A stretch of DNA of 42,369 nucleotides from Rhizaria sp. SCN 62-66 (Eukaryota > Rhizaria, unplaced). The translations under genes and the position numbers were made by a program. Below are positions 21,268 to 32,900 of this stretch, piece after piece. Position 1 is the stretch's first letter; each line of letters opens with the position of its first letter. The notes under the pieces were generated by a model. It saw only the letters and a list, made by a program, of their open reading frames with translations, was not told where the DNA came from and did no database searches. The stretch spans positions 1-42,369 of the forward strand of contig MEDY01000267.1 in the NCBI GenBank assembly GCA_001724265.1, read 5' to 3'.

Positions 21268-23010
21268 ATGGGTTGTGTTTCGAGGTACGTCAACACTCGC
21301 TATATTTCTATTTCCGGCTTCTATCTTGTGCTTGTTGTCGGATTCTGGGACGAGAATCTGTCGTCGCCAATTGTCGGGGTTGCTCCCCATCCCATCGATG
21401 GAAGGGTTTCTTTGGTGCATTATTGGGTGGCAATCCGGGCACGGCTGAGCTCCTGCATAGGTTTATTATATCATTTCACTCTGTTGCTACACTGTATGCG
21501 CGCAGTATCCTGCTCCTGCTCGACCGCGCCCCACGGCAATCGCCCGCCGATGCTGGAGGCGCCACACGCCTCCCCCACTGCCTCGTGACGCTTGACTGGC
21601 ATTTGGGCTACCCCGCTCCTCCCCTCCGCTCACCCCGCCTCGCCCTTTGTCTTCGCCCCTTTGTCCCCCACGCCCCGCGCCGTGCCGCACGCCCCCACAG
21701 TCAACAGCTGACGCCGGAACAGCGCCGCAAGCTCGAGGAAGAGCGCGCCCGCTCCAAGGCCGTCGAGGCCCGCATGAAGAAGGACCACGAGACGGACCGT
21801 CAGATCCACAAGCTCCTCCTGCTCGGCGCCGGTGGTACGTCAAACAGACACGAAACATTATGCAGCGCTACACAACCACTTTATCTCTCTATATCTGCAA
21901 TTACTCTCCCGCCGCTTGCCGCTTTTCCGCCGCTATATTCCCTCTCATTTCCTTGCCTCCTCTTCCCTTGTTGCTCTTTGCTTTACCGCCCCTGTCTGTC
22001 TATCGCGCCGCTCCTAACGCCACCTGCCCGCCTCACCTGTTATTCGACACAATGACGCCATGTAACTACCCCACGATGCAGAGTCCGGCAAGTCGACCCT
22101 GTTCAAGCAGATGATCACGATTTACGGCAAGGGTTTCCCCGAAGAGGAGCGCAAGAACTACACTTCGATCGTCTACAACAACATCATCTCGTCGATGAAG
22201 ACGCTTGCGCAGCAGGTCACCCGCTACGGCGTCGTGCACCCCGAGAACGCGGAAGTGCTCAACTACATCGTGCATCAGGTCAAGGACGACGTGATCGACG
22301 TCCCCACAGGCTCGGCCATCATGCAGCTCTGGAACGACCCCGCCATCCGCGCCGCCTACGACCATCGCGCCGACTTCCAGCTCAACGACTCGGCCGAGTA
22401 CTTTTTCAACCGCGTGCACTTCGTGATGCAGAGCGGGTACATCCCCGACGAGCAGGACGTGCTGCGCTCGCGCGTGCGCACCACGGGCATCGTCGACAAC
22501 ACCTTCGTCATCGACCGCAGCAAGTTTCAGATGTTCGACGTCGGCGGTCAACGTAACGAGCGCAAGAAGTGGATCCACTGCTTCGAGGGCGTCACGGCCG
22601 TCATCTTCGTCGCCGCCATCAGCGAGTACGACCAGAAGCTGTACGAGGACGAGAACACCAACCGTCTCGTCGAGGCGCTCAACCTGTTCGAGGAGATCTG
22701 CAACAGCGACTACTTCCAGAAGACCACCATGATCCTTTTCCTCAACAAGCGCGACATCTTCAACAACAAGATCATGAAGGTGAACCTGAGCAACTACTTC
22801 CCTGAGTATCCGGGTCCCGACCGCGACCCGATCACGGCGCAGGAGTGGATCCGCGAGCAGTTCGTCAACCGCAACGTGCTGCGCAACAAGATCATCTACC
22901 CGCACATCACTTGCGCAACCGACACCAACAACGTTGCCGCCGTGTTCAACGCCGTCAAGGAGACGATCATTCGCAACGCGCTCCAGGACGCCGGCCTCCT
23001 CATGTCCTAA
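21268..23010 (+). CDS. Heterotrimeric G-protein alpha subunit (3 exons)
   Basis: Exons are 21268-21284 (only 17 nt), 21701-21834 and 22082-23010; both introns begin GTACGT. The product has 359 residues and ends in TAA. The tiny first exon encodes MGCVS, giving Gly2 for N-myristoylation and Cys3 for palmitoylation at the plasma membrane. All nucleotide motifs are intact: P-loop GAGESGKST (48-56), switch I RVRTTG with catalytic Arg181, switch II DVGGQR with catalytic Gln207, NKRD (272-275) and TCAT (327-330). The C terminus reads DAGLLMS and has no cysteine four residues from the end, so it lacks the Gi-type pertussis-toxin ADP-ribosylation site. The protein should act as a GTPase switch downstream of seven-helix receptors. 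Junction phases restore GAGES exactly, confirming the second intron. Confidence 0.97.
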
Positions 23011-23075
23011 GCGAAGCTCGCTGTCTAGCCCTACAGAAAGCTTCCGGAAAGCTGCTAAAACTATAAACCACTGCT

Positions 23076-23126
23076 CCGTAAGCCTTAGAAGCTTATATAG
23101 AGTCTTATAGTGTCTAAGCCTTACGG
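23076..23126 (+). repeat. 14-bp near-perfect inverted repeat downstream of G-alpha
   Basis: CCGTAAGCCTTAGA (23076-23089) and TCTAAGCCTTACGG (23113-23126) are inverted copies with one mismatch, separated by 23 nt. It lies 66 nt after the G-alpha stop, so it would form a hairpin in the 3' UTR. Confidence 0.7.
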
Positions 23127-23272
23127 GTTAAGTAAGGTGTTAAGTACTTTCTCTCTCTTTTTCTCTCTGTGTGTCTTGTCTTCAATCTTAACAAAACAAC
23201 AACAGCATTTACAGCAACAGCAAACTGCAACAACAACAAAAGAGGGTCGGTCGGTCGGTGATGCGATGGCGT

Positions 23273-23292
23273 GTATGTGTGTGTGTGTGTGT
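23273..23292 (+). repeat. TG dinucleotide microsatellite
   Basis: A nearly pure TG/GT run of about 20 nt in the spacer after G-alpha. Confidence 0.75.
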
Positions 23293-24980
23293 CTAAGGGG
23301 TGCTTAGACGGTCTAAGTACGCCTGTCGACATGCGCTTGGGTCTCGACAGCGAAGGGTTCACTCAGTCGGTCACATATGTGACGTGGTGTGATGTGTTAG
23401 GTTATGGCTATGCATTGCTGCGTGTTGGCATGGGAGTCTCCGTGTGAGTACGAGGATATTTAAGTACTTCACGTCGCGACTTTACAACAGCATCGCAGCA
23501 GAAGCGGTAACAGCATTGCTTCGATCAGACAGCAAGTCAGGCGATCAATCACTGATAACGCTGTTGGGTGGGGTCACGACTCTTCGCTTGGGGACCACAA
23601 ACAAGCAAACAAACTAATCAAACAAGTAACAACGACGACAAAAACTTTTGACAACTTCAAACTACATCTATCAAACAAACAAACGTATTTATAGTTTTAA
23701 GTAAGTTTCCCTTCTTCCTTCTCTCAGCGGACTCCGGTTTCTATCTCTCGTTCACTCACTCAATCACGCTCACTCTCAACTTCGACTGCGACATCACAAT
23801 TCGACTCACCTCGGTATCAAACGTTCCAATCGTTATTCGTGACCTCTCTCAGAACTCAGAGCTCAACTGCGGTTGCGTTTGCCTCTCATGCTTGTTGTCT
23901 GGCGCACCCGCGCGCTCTTACTGTCCCTGCTGCTCGTTTGCGCAGAACGGTGGACGCCTGTGCGTGCTTGTGTGCCTTCTTGATTGCATTGGTGTTTGAT
24001 GTTGATGTTGTTGAAGCCAAAGGCAGCTTAGCGGAGTCACAGCGAGTAGTTAGAGTGGAGTATAGTTAGTCGTCGTTGCCATTGTGGATTCACTGCTTTT
24101 GTTTTCGTTCGTTTCAACATGTTTCTTCTTCTTCTTTTTTTTGTTCAATGTATTTTTTTATACGTAAATGCCTTCGCTTATCTTTTTCGTTTTCTGTTTT
24201 AAGTCCCTCCATAACCGCACGTTGAAAACGCTCTCCGAACGACCACACACACACAGGCTCAACCACAGCCGCAGTCTCAGTCTCAGTCTCCCGCGCGCTC
24301 GCGCGCACGCTCGCCCTTAACCGTCTCGCTTGCTGGCAGTCCTTCTCCCGTGCGCTCACGCCCTGCGTGAGTCGCACGCACGCATGTCAGTGAGGAGGCG
24401 AGCAGGGCGGTCATCGCTGTCGCTGATGTTGTCGCTGTTGCTGTTGCTGTGGAGTCTCGCGAGTCTTAAGGGGACCAGTAAGTATGACATCGTGGCTCGA
24501 GGGGTAGAGTTGGGCAAGCGTAGCACTAGCGTACGTCTTTGCGTCTTGTCTGTCAATTGTCAGTGTTCTCATGTGTGTCGCACGCGTCGGTCGCGGCAGA
24601 GCGCGCGCGGGGTCCCGTCGTGGGTGCGGGGCGCGCGCGCTTCTGCGTGAATGTATGTAGTAGGTATCAGCTCCTTTTTCGTTTTTTTGTCGTGTCTGTT
24701 TTTTCATTTTATGCGTTTTGCGTAACCTTTTTCGTTTTCTTTTTCATCGCCCAATTTGTTTTGGTTTACTATCAAGTAGTAATTATACAGATTTCACTAG
24801 TTTACAAAAGAAAATTCATCAACACGTCATGAATGAGCTTATCTGTATTCAATATGGCCATTAAGGCCATGCATCATCATCGATGTACACGTTTTAGATG
24901 AGCATTGGCCAAAGTATGATGTTGTTCTTAAATACTACTATTGGGCGATGAGTCGAGTGAGTGAAAGAGCTTGCTCACCT

Positions 24981-26190
24981 TCACTTCGCAGCCCCTTGTT
25001 GCTTTGAGACCCCGCCGGTGAGCGCAGCGCGCGCCTCGCCGGCCAGCTCCCGCCGCAGGTCGTCGAGCCCCGTGGCGATGACCTTGACGCGGGCTGCCGC
25101 GCGGCCCGCAGCCTCAGCGGCCTGTGCGCGCTTTAAGTTAAGCCGCTCTGTCTGGGCCGCGCAGTGGGCAATGCCCTCGGGGACGGTGAACTGGGCCCAG
25201 AAGCCCAGGCCGATCTCGATCGTGATCTGTGCAGGGGCAGCGATGAGCACACAATTAGTCGCAAACGAGCGACAGCGTACAAGATAGCGAAAATCAAGAC
25301 AATGAGAGAACAAATGGAGTGAGACACTAATATCTATCTTTAAATTAACGTTGAAAACGCATATATCTCAATATGTGTTGCTAAGTCGTCGTCGGAAACT
25401 CGTGGCATATGATTATAGCAACATAAGATAAGAGCAGCTGACGTACGAGACGGGGGTCGGGGACGACCGCGTCGACGAAGAAGCCGTTACCGAGGTCAAC
25501 CATAGTCTCCAGCGGACGCGGCAACGCTGGAACACCCTCAGCACCCGCACGCGCAGACTGGGAGGCGGTGTGAGCCCCGCTGTTGGCGCTATGAGTGTTG
25601 GTGTGGTCTGGGTTAGTGAGCGCGAGGGTGGAGAGTGTGCGGAGCAGCTCCTCCCAGTGACCCAGCTCGGCCGTCACGGCCGCCAGCGCGGCGGAAGTGG
25701 CCGCCACGGCGGGCTGCAGTGAGCGCGAAAGCAGCTCTTCCAGGCGAGATAGCTGCTGCGCGCGCTGAGCCAGAGAAGCAGTCGCAGAAGCAGCAGTCGA
25801 AGCAGCGGTCGCAGGCGTCGCAGACTTCGTTGTCGCTGTCGTATTCACAGCCGCAGTAGCAGGTTTAGCAGCGATAGCAGCCGCGGCAGTAGTAGCGCTC
25901 GCATGGCGAGGAGTCGGGACAACAGGGGTTGAGGCAGACGCAGCGGAGGCAGACGCGGGGTTTGCTTTAGTAGGGGTCTGCGGCTTCGAAGGAGATGCAG
26001 TCGTCATGGCAGGCTTTACACTGGAAGCGGGAGTCTTGCTCGAGTCAGTCTGGCGAGGGGCATTAACCGCGGTAGCAGCAGAAGTTGGGGAGCGCTGTGG
26101 TGGCCGCTGGGGACCCTGGTAGCGCGCAGGCTTGATGCCCGCGGAGGCTGCGGCGTCGTCGAGACTGGACGAGGCGGATGTGAAGTCCAT
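24981..26190 (-). CDS. UXT: UXT (prefoldin-alpha-like chaperone subunit) with long Ala/Thr-rich extension, 2 exons
   Basis: Exons are 26190-25447 and 25226-24981; the 220-nt intron begins GTACGT, phase 0, and the stop is TGA. The product has 329 residues; UXT is usually about 150-160. The UXT signature spans the splice junction: LGNGFFVDAVVPDPR at the end of exon 1, then the second hairpin strand IEIGLGFWAQFTVPEG at the start of exon 2. A C-terminal coiled-coil helix follows. The N-terminal coiled-coil helix (AQQLSRLEELLSRSL and following) precedes the hairpin, giving the prefoldin-alpha order helix-hairpin-helix. The first ~120 residues are an Ala/Thr/Ser/Pro-rich extension of unknown role. 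UXT is part of the prefoldin-like/R2TP module that helps assemble RNA polymerases and other large complexes. Confidence 0.85.
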
Positions 26191-26329
26191 CGAGATTAAA
26201 GCGATAGAACGCAACTGCAAGAGATACTAAAAGCAGAACGAAAAGGATGCTTACGATTCTTTTTGTTCGTTGACTTATAGAGCGCTTGTCGATGCTTGTG
26301 CCGAGATTTCACTCTTTTCCGAAAGCATC

Positions 26330-26422
26330 ATGTCGACTTCTCCGCAAGAGACTCTACAAACTGGCCATCCGCTGCCAGTGGTTGTGGTGCGCTGTGACGG
26401 TTACAGCGAGGTAACAACTTGA
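26330..26422 (+). CDS. Possible 30-residue small ORF divergent from UXT
   Basis: ATG 26330 to TGA 26420-26422 encodes 30 residues starting MSTSPQETLQTGHPLPVVVV. It lies 140 nt from the UXT start on the other strand and is GC-richer than its surroundings. It could be a micropeptide, a first exon with a GTAACA donor (not matching the local GTNCGT rule), or chance. No family is recognised and there is no following exon. Confidence 0.2.
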   Translation: MSTSPQETLQTGHPLPVVVVRCDGYSEVTT

Positions 26423-27934
26423 ATATGATGATGGAGGTTATACATATGAATTTTGTGATATATTGTATTAATGGACTGTTGTGGTTTATAACTGTACAGT
26501 TAAACTTAAACAAGCCGAACCTGCTGTTATATCTCTTGTGTTAGAAAACTGACTGTCACTTAAAAGTTGCATGAATCAACTCTACTAAAAACATCTGGCA
26601 ACTATAGCAAGCAGGGGAAAAAGCAGTGGGATAGGCATAAGCTGACATGTTCTGAACAAATCAAATCGCATTTGTATGAAATACATCGAAATTATTCAAG
26701 TAACGTTTTCGAAAATGGGGTTTCCTTGTGACTACTGTCACTAAAGCACAACCTAGAGCGTACGCATGCCCAGCTAGAGCCCGTGGCTACTTAACTTCGA
26801 ACACCAGAGAGGGTCACTGGTTCTTTCGCCACGGAGACTAATGGTTTGAAAAAAGTTCTCACTTTTGTTATCAATGCAATGCAATATTCAGAACAAATTG
26901 TACCAGTACTGTACGTTGGGTCGTGAACTGTGATGCTTCTTGGTTAATTCTTGTTTCGTTGTTGTCACGGTGACAATTTTTATTAACGGGAGTACTATTA
27001 AACTATCAATATGCCACACACATGCATAATTATACAACTTTCATCCTCTTTGTTATGTTGCGTTGTTTTGTTGCGAGTAATCACTCTAAGTGCGATACAA
27101 AGCAGTAACGCAAAATGCATGATAACCCAACATTAGAAACCGTATTCACTTAAAACAAAGTGTACTCTAATCACTAGTGCACTTCAATAAAGAAAACTCC
27201 CAGTCCGAGACATAAAAAAAAGGAAGAAGGGTAGAAATTTAACGTAAAGCTGGCGCAAAGAATAGCAGCAATTGGGACGTCGGCGAAGATGATGATGATG
27301 AAAATGACATGATGTGAAATGTTGACGACAAAAAGGAACGGGGCAACGAATATGTTGACAAAGTTGACAAAATATTAGGCCGAATCAGAACAAGCAGCAA
27401 TCAAATGACAAAAAAGCAACATGAAAAGAAAATCACATGAAGACAACAAAAAAGGGCGATGTGGTCATGGTATGATGCGATGCGCGTGCATACAGTGGGA
27501 CAGAGATGCTGTCCCAGTAACTGACAAAGTGGGCGCTGGTGATCATCGTATTAGTAAACTACAGCACGAGTGAGTGCACTGCAAAACAAAGAGTATGAAG
27601 GCTGAGTATTTGTTCAGTCAACAATCGCGTTTAAATTATACCGTTTGATTAAAAACAAAACAAACCGCAAGCAATCAAAAATGGAACACGAGCAACGCAC
27701 ATCAGATATAATAAAAACAATACCACACTGCCCAACAGGTAAGTAAAAACACAAACAACAGCAACACGACTCGCTGACGCGACACAAGCAAGACCTCCAC
27801 AGTCATCTTACAAAGGTCATCCTTAGTGGTTTACGGAACTTCCAATGTCACACGACGCACTCGCGCTTCTCAAGCCGGTGCAGCGGCAAACGAGCCGCGT
27901 GACCATAGTGCATTGCCTTAGCGCGCATGTGCGC
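26423..27934. other. Gene-poor AT-rich spacer
   Basis: About 1.5 kb with no coding signal. It contains a 7-bp palindrome with 1-nt centre, TTGTCAC-G-GTGACAA (26962-26976), and a GATGAT run near 27289-27303. It precedes the 3' end of the ankyrin gene. Confidence 0.55.
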
Positions 27935-29202
27935 TTAGTCACAACAGCCGAAGAAGCCCTTGAGCACCGCGCGTTCCTCGACGGGCTTCGGGACCGTCTT
28001 GAACACGGCGACGATGTCCTCGCGCTCAGCCTCCTCCGCGATCTCCATCGGGCTCTCCCCGGCGTCGTTGCGTGCGTAGGGGTTCGCGCCGGCCTTGACG
28101 AGGAGCTGGCAGCACTCGAGGCTGCCCGCGCGCGCGGCCGAGTGCAGCGGTGTGGCGCGCGAGGGCGGCCGCTCCGTGGCCGCGACGTCGGCGCCGTGCG
28201 CGATGAGCAGCGAGAGCACGTCCGGTACAGAATACGAGGCCGCCTTGTGCAGCGCCGTCCCGCCGCTGTACCGCTCGGTCTGGTTCGGCTGCGAAGCGGC
28301 GAGGGCGGCGTCAAGACGGACAAAAAAAAACAGTTTGTCATTATGAATGAGATGAGCATGGCAAATGTGGAAATACTATATATCGCTGTGTTAGAGCACA
28401 AAGCATCGAGTCGTATAATGAACACAACAAGATATAGTACATCCAAGTTTTGCTTTCAAATGCTAGCACTAAAACGAGATACACGCAATGTTCGACGATT
28501 CCGCGCGAGGTAGCGAGGCAACGTACGTTGGCTTTGTTCTTGAGGAGGTACTCCACAACGGGGGTGCGGCCACGGTAGGTGGCGCCAATAAGGGGCGTGT
28601 GTGAGTTGACGTCGAGACAGTTGATTGAGATGCCGAGGGCAAGTAGTTCCTTCACCTACAGGAATATAAATAAACACAAGTTGACAGAGCGACAAGAGCA
28701 GAAGAGCCGTTAGAGACAGCAAGTGAGTGGATATCGGCAGGATTGAGACTTGATAGCGCAATACAAAAGGAGCTAGTGTAGCAGCAGTGTAATAGTACTA
28801 TATCTCGGAATTAAGCTTAACATGCCCAATATTAAGAGATATGCATGTCTGGGGCGTAGCAGAAAGATGTGTGAAACGTGTGTACGTACACGCTCGAGCT
28901 CGCCCGCCTTGCAGGCGTTAACAAGAGCCGTCTCGCGCGTAAAACCGTCGATGTATGTCTCCTCGTTAAACCTGCACGTGCGAATACAGCATCGGGTGTG
29001 GCCACACGGAGAAATAGAGCAATGTGAGGAGTGAGACGGGACAGCTAAGGAGAATGACAGAGAAACGAAATTAGGGAGTCTGAAAGCGATCAAGGATATA
29101 ACCATGCGGAAAACAACAAGCGCGTAATACGGACCTGTCCTTAGAGCCGGTAGTCTCCTTAGTGACAATAGCGGGCCGAGCCGCGTCGACAGAGGTGGCC
29201 AT
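27935..29202 (-). CDS. Ankyrin-repeat protein (4 exons)
   Basis: Exons are 29202-29135, 28971-28890, 28655-28527 and 28288-27935; introns begin GTCCGT, GTACGT and GTACGT, phases 2, 0, 0. The product has 210 residues and ends in TAA. Four consecutive ankyrin units are visible: TALVNACKAGELERVKELLA, then TPLIGATYRGRTPVVEYLLK, TALHKAAS...VLSLLIAHGADV and TPLHSAARAGSLECCQLLVK. A degenerate last unit (DAGESPMEIAEEAE) follows. Two of the repeat units are completed across splice junctions, which supports the exon chain. The C terminus ends GFFGCCD; the Cys pair could be a lipidation or metal site, but that is speculation. Ankyrin repeats bind proteins; no partner or pathway can be inferred. Confidence 0.88.
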
Positions 29203-29972
29203 GCTGTGGGGTCGAGCTGTGGAGGGTGGTGATGAGTGGGGGGCTTGGAAAGAGAGTGTAACGGGGCAAGACGTCTGCCTGTGTGGCGCTATAAAGTACG
29301 AGTGCAAATTTAGAAATAAGAAAATGTAAGCAAAAAAACGTCAAATTCACACGCAGCACTGCGTTAGGCGGACAATATAACGCGCGCTTGGTGTCACAAG
29401 AACTTCGACTTCCCCTGTCCGATTTAGTCGGAGTCTCCACCCGGCACCACTTCGGCTTGGCAAGGCTTTTTAAGTGAAGTTGTATGCTACAATTTCATCG
29501 TCGGTGACTATGGCTGACTTCTATAATGCCTAATGCGTGTGATTTTAGTTAGCTATTATATATTTCATCTTAGAAATGCGAACACCACGGAAATTCGTTG
29601 TCTCCTTCATCCTCCTTCCGCACTGACTCACACAATCTCTCACATGCGACTCTCTCGACCTCATTTTCGTTTGCTGATAAGGCGTCGAAAATGAAAGACT
29701 TGTTGTGTATCTGATAGCGAGATAAATTCTGAATTTGCCGCCAAAACCTGCATTGTGACACCCGCTCGTCGCTGCTAATCACAGTTTGAATCCCTGAAGA
29801 TATCGTGCGTGGGTCGATGGTTACTTGAAGTTGTTTTGTATTCGTGTTATTTCCGTCCATGTATGTATTAAATTATGTATTCGTCATTAGTCATGTGACA
29901 CTCCGGTCACAAACAATTATCCCACAATAAACAAAGTGGACTCTGCAAAGCTCAGGATACTGGTATACTTAA
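29203..29972. other. Spacer between symplekin 3' end and ankyrin gene 5' end
   Basis: About 770 nt, AT-rich, between two genes on the same strand. A short minus-strand ORF at 29570-29860 shows no domain and its first codon is ATG only by chance. Nothing else was seen. Confidence 0.55.
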
Positions 29973-32900
29973 TCACTGGTGCGGCCCCCGCGGCAGCTGC
30001 TGCTGCTGTTGTTGATAGTGTTGCTGCTGCTGGTACTGCTGCTGCGGCCTGTTGCCACCGCCCCCGAACTGCTGCGGGCCCTGGCCCTGAGGGTAGTTGT
30101 ATCCATGTTGCTGATGTTGGTGCTGGTTCTGCTGAGACCCTTGGTGCGCGTAGCCGTGCTGCTGGTACCCGCGCTGCTGCCCCACAAACTGCTGATACTG
30201 CTGATGTTGCTACTGGTACTGCTGCTGCGGGTACTGCTGCTGCTGCTGCTGCTGTTGCTGCTGTTGCGAGCCGGGCACCGCCTGCATGGCGCGGCCCTTG
30301 CGCGCGCCCTTGAGCTGCTCCGCCGTCGGCGCGGGCAGCCCCAGCAGCTCGTGGTGCGTCTTGAGAGGGCCCAGCTCGCCCGACTGCGACAGCTGCTCGA
30401 TGGCGCTCTTAAGCGCGGGCATAAACAACTGAGGGGGGAAATAGGTTCAAAGCAAGAGATCAAAGGAAAAAAGATCGCACAGTGTTAGCGATAAAAGCTC
30501 ATTGAAAATAAAAGATTGGTAGGTTCATACAAAACAATGAGAGACAATATTATGATGAAATCACATGTGAAAGAAAGTGAACGCGAAATATGACATGACA
30601 GCAAACGTACCGAAGCGTGGACCCTGGCGACGGCGGCCAGCTGCGCCTTGTTCATGCGCAGCATGACGTCCACGGCCGCGGCCGCCGTCGCCGCCGCGGC
30701 CGCAGCGCCCGCGGGCGTGTCGGCGGCGGAGCTGGTGCTGGGGGACTTGACGAGCGCGAGCAGCAGGTCGGAGAGGTACTGCACCTGGCACGCCTCGGCC
30801 AGCGCGCCGCGCCGGGACAGCGCCTGCGACACCACGCTCAGCGCCAGCCCCGCCGTCACGCCGCCGTTCGCGGCGCTGAGCGAGAGGCTCGTCGCGTTCG
30901 GCAGCGCGCTGGCGCCGCCCGCCGCCGCGGCCGCAGCGGACGCGTCGGCAGCCGCGCGAGCGGCGTTGTTGTCGGGCGCGTTGAGCGCGAGGTTCGTGAG
31001 CAGGAACAGCGCCGGCGGGGCGGGCTGCGCGCGCGCCATCGCGAGCAGCACGGCGGGCAGCCCGGTGACGGCGACGCGGCCGCTGCTGACGACGAGCGTG
31101 CGCAGCTTGTCGGCCACGAGCGCGGGCGCGGCAGCGGCGACGGGCAGCGCCGCGAGCAGCTCCGTCACCTCGAGCGCCGACACGCGCGGCGGTGTGATTG
31201 TGTCGAGCACGCGCGCGAGGGCCAGCTCCCACACGCGGCCCGCGAGCGCCAGCAGCGCGGGGAGCTGCTCCGCGAGCTCCTGCTTGGAGAATGTCGGCAG
31301 CAGCGGCAGCAGGTAGCGCACCTCAGTGCCGCCCGAGCGCGCCAGCAGCGCGCGCGCCGTGCGCTGGAAGGGCGCCGACTGCAGCGTGGCCAACACAGCC
31401 TCGCGCGCCTTGGCCAGCGCCGCCGTCTGCGCCTGCAGCCCGGCCTCGGGCGTCGCGGCGGCCGCGTTGGCGGCCTCGGCAGCGGCAATGTCCTGCGCAG
31501 ACACCTGCGTGAGCTGGTCCAGCAGCTGCAGCACGGCCGGCTGCGCCGCGGGCGGGCTCTGCTCCAGCGCCAGCAGCAGGTCCGCGCTCGCCGCCACGGG
31601 CTCCACGCGCAGCATGGTGTGGATCGCGTCGCGCACCCACTGGTGCGGCGTCACGGCGTACGCGCGCAGCAGCAGCGCCACAGCCGCGGGCGCCGCGCGT
31701 GCCGCCGCGAAGCCCAGCCGCAGCACGCGCGCCGCCTCGGACTCGCGCGCGCGCCGCAGCGCGTCGACCGAGTCCAGGAACGCCTCGGCGCGGCGTGCAA
31801 GCCGCAGCTGCGCGCCCAGGTCGCCGGCGGCGAGCAGGGCCGCGTCGGCCTTGTCCTCCTCGTCCTCGGGCTCGTCGCCGTCCTTCGCCTCGGCATCCGG
31901 CGCGCTCGCATGCACGCTAGATGTGGTCAGGTCGAGGGCGGCGACGATGTCGGCCACGGAGCGCGAGCCGCCGGAACTGCTGCTGCCGCTGCTCGACGAG
32001 CCGTCGTTCAGGAGCACGGTGCCCGAGGCAGCATCGCCCGCGGTCGAGGCCAAGCTGACGCCGAGAACACCTGTCTGGCCGCCCTGCTGCCTGCGCAGCG
32101 AGGCCACGCGCGAGCGCAGCTCGCCCGCAACGGCGCGCGAGGGCCGCGGCAGCGCGCCGCAGCCGCGAGGGAAGAGCGGGTCCGCAAGCGCGGCGAGGCG
32201 CGCGGCGACGAAGGCCAGCGCGCGCGGGCGCACTGCGCGCAGGGCCAGGACGTCGCGCAGCAGCGCAAGCGCGCGCTGGGCCTGGTCGTGTTGGCGGGAG
32301 AGGCACTGCGCGAGCACGAGCAGCAGCGCGGGAGCGCGGGCTGCGGGGCGACGCGCGATGAGCGTGTGCAGCGCGACGAAGCCGACCTCGCAAGCGGGCG
32401 AAGGCGAGGCCCACAGAGCGGCGAGGTACGCCATGACGCTGTGCGTGATCACGGGCGCGCCAGTGAGCACCGCACGCAGGGCGGGCTGGTCGAAGCCTGC
32501 GGACGGGAGCCCGCCGGCTCTGACCGCTGAGGCGGAAGTCAGGTTGGCGTCGCCAGTGGAAGTTAAGCCGCGGATGAGGGTGAGCAAGTGAGAGTCGTAC
32601 ATCGGCAGCAGAGACGAACAAGACGTCACAGCATTCGCACTCGAGCTCGGACTCGTCGCACTGTCCGTCATCGCGTTCAAATCACGCGCGTCACTGGCGT
32701 TACTGGCGTTGATGTGGTGGCAGAGCGAGAGCGCGCGCCAGTGCGCCTCGACAACGTTCACGGGGGGCGCGGCCACGCGCGCGGGCGCGGCTGCCGCGGC
32801 GTCAGCTTCGGTCATGATCGCGGCCGACGCCGCCGCGCCCGCGGCCGCAGCGGCGTCGGCGGTCGCGCCCTGCTTGAGCGCGACAGCGCTGGCGCCGGAC

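Larger units (their letters stand above)
23011..24980. other. Long spacer with simple repeats, G-alpha 3' side to UXT 3' side
   Basis: About 2 kb between convergent genes. It holds a 14-bp inverted repeat (23076-23126), a GGTC tetranucleotide run near 23247-23260, a TG run near 23273-23292, a CTTAGAC/GTCTAAG palindrome (23303-23317), and CTCAGT-type repeats near 24270-24290. A short ORF at 24384-24650 with a Leu-rich segment is not convincing. No gene is called. Confidence 0.55.

Noticed and set aside
21058-21588. Plus-strand ORF overlapping the first G-alpha exon and intron
   Set aside because: It runs through the GTACGT donor into the intron in a different frame and has no recognisable content; the MGCVS exon explains the locus.
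24384-24650. Plus-strand ORF with a Leu-rich hydrophobic stretch
   Set aside because: It arises from CTG/TTG-rich simple sequence, has no domain, and lies in a repeat-rich spacer.
30617-32530. Long plus-strand ORF (over 600 codons) antisense to symplekin
   Set aside because: It is a shadow of very GC-rich coding sequence: Arg/Gly/Ala-rich, no domain, and it crosses no splice logic. The minus strand has the family match.
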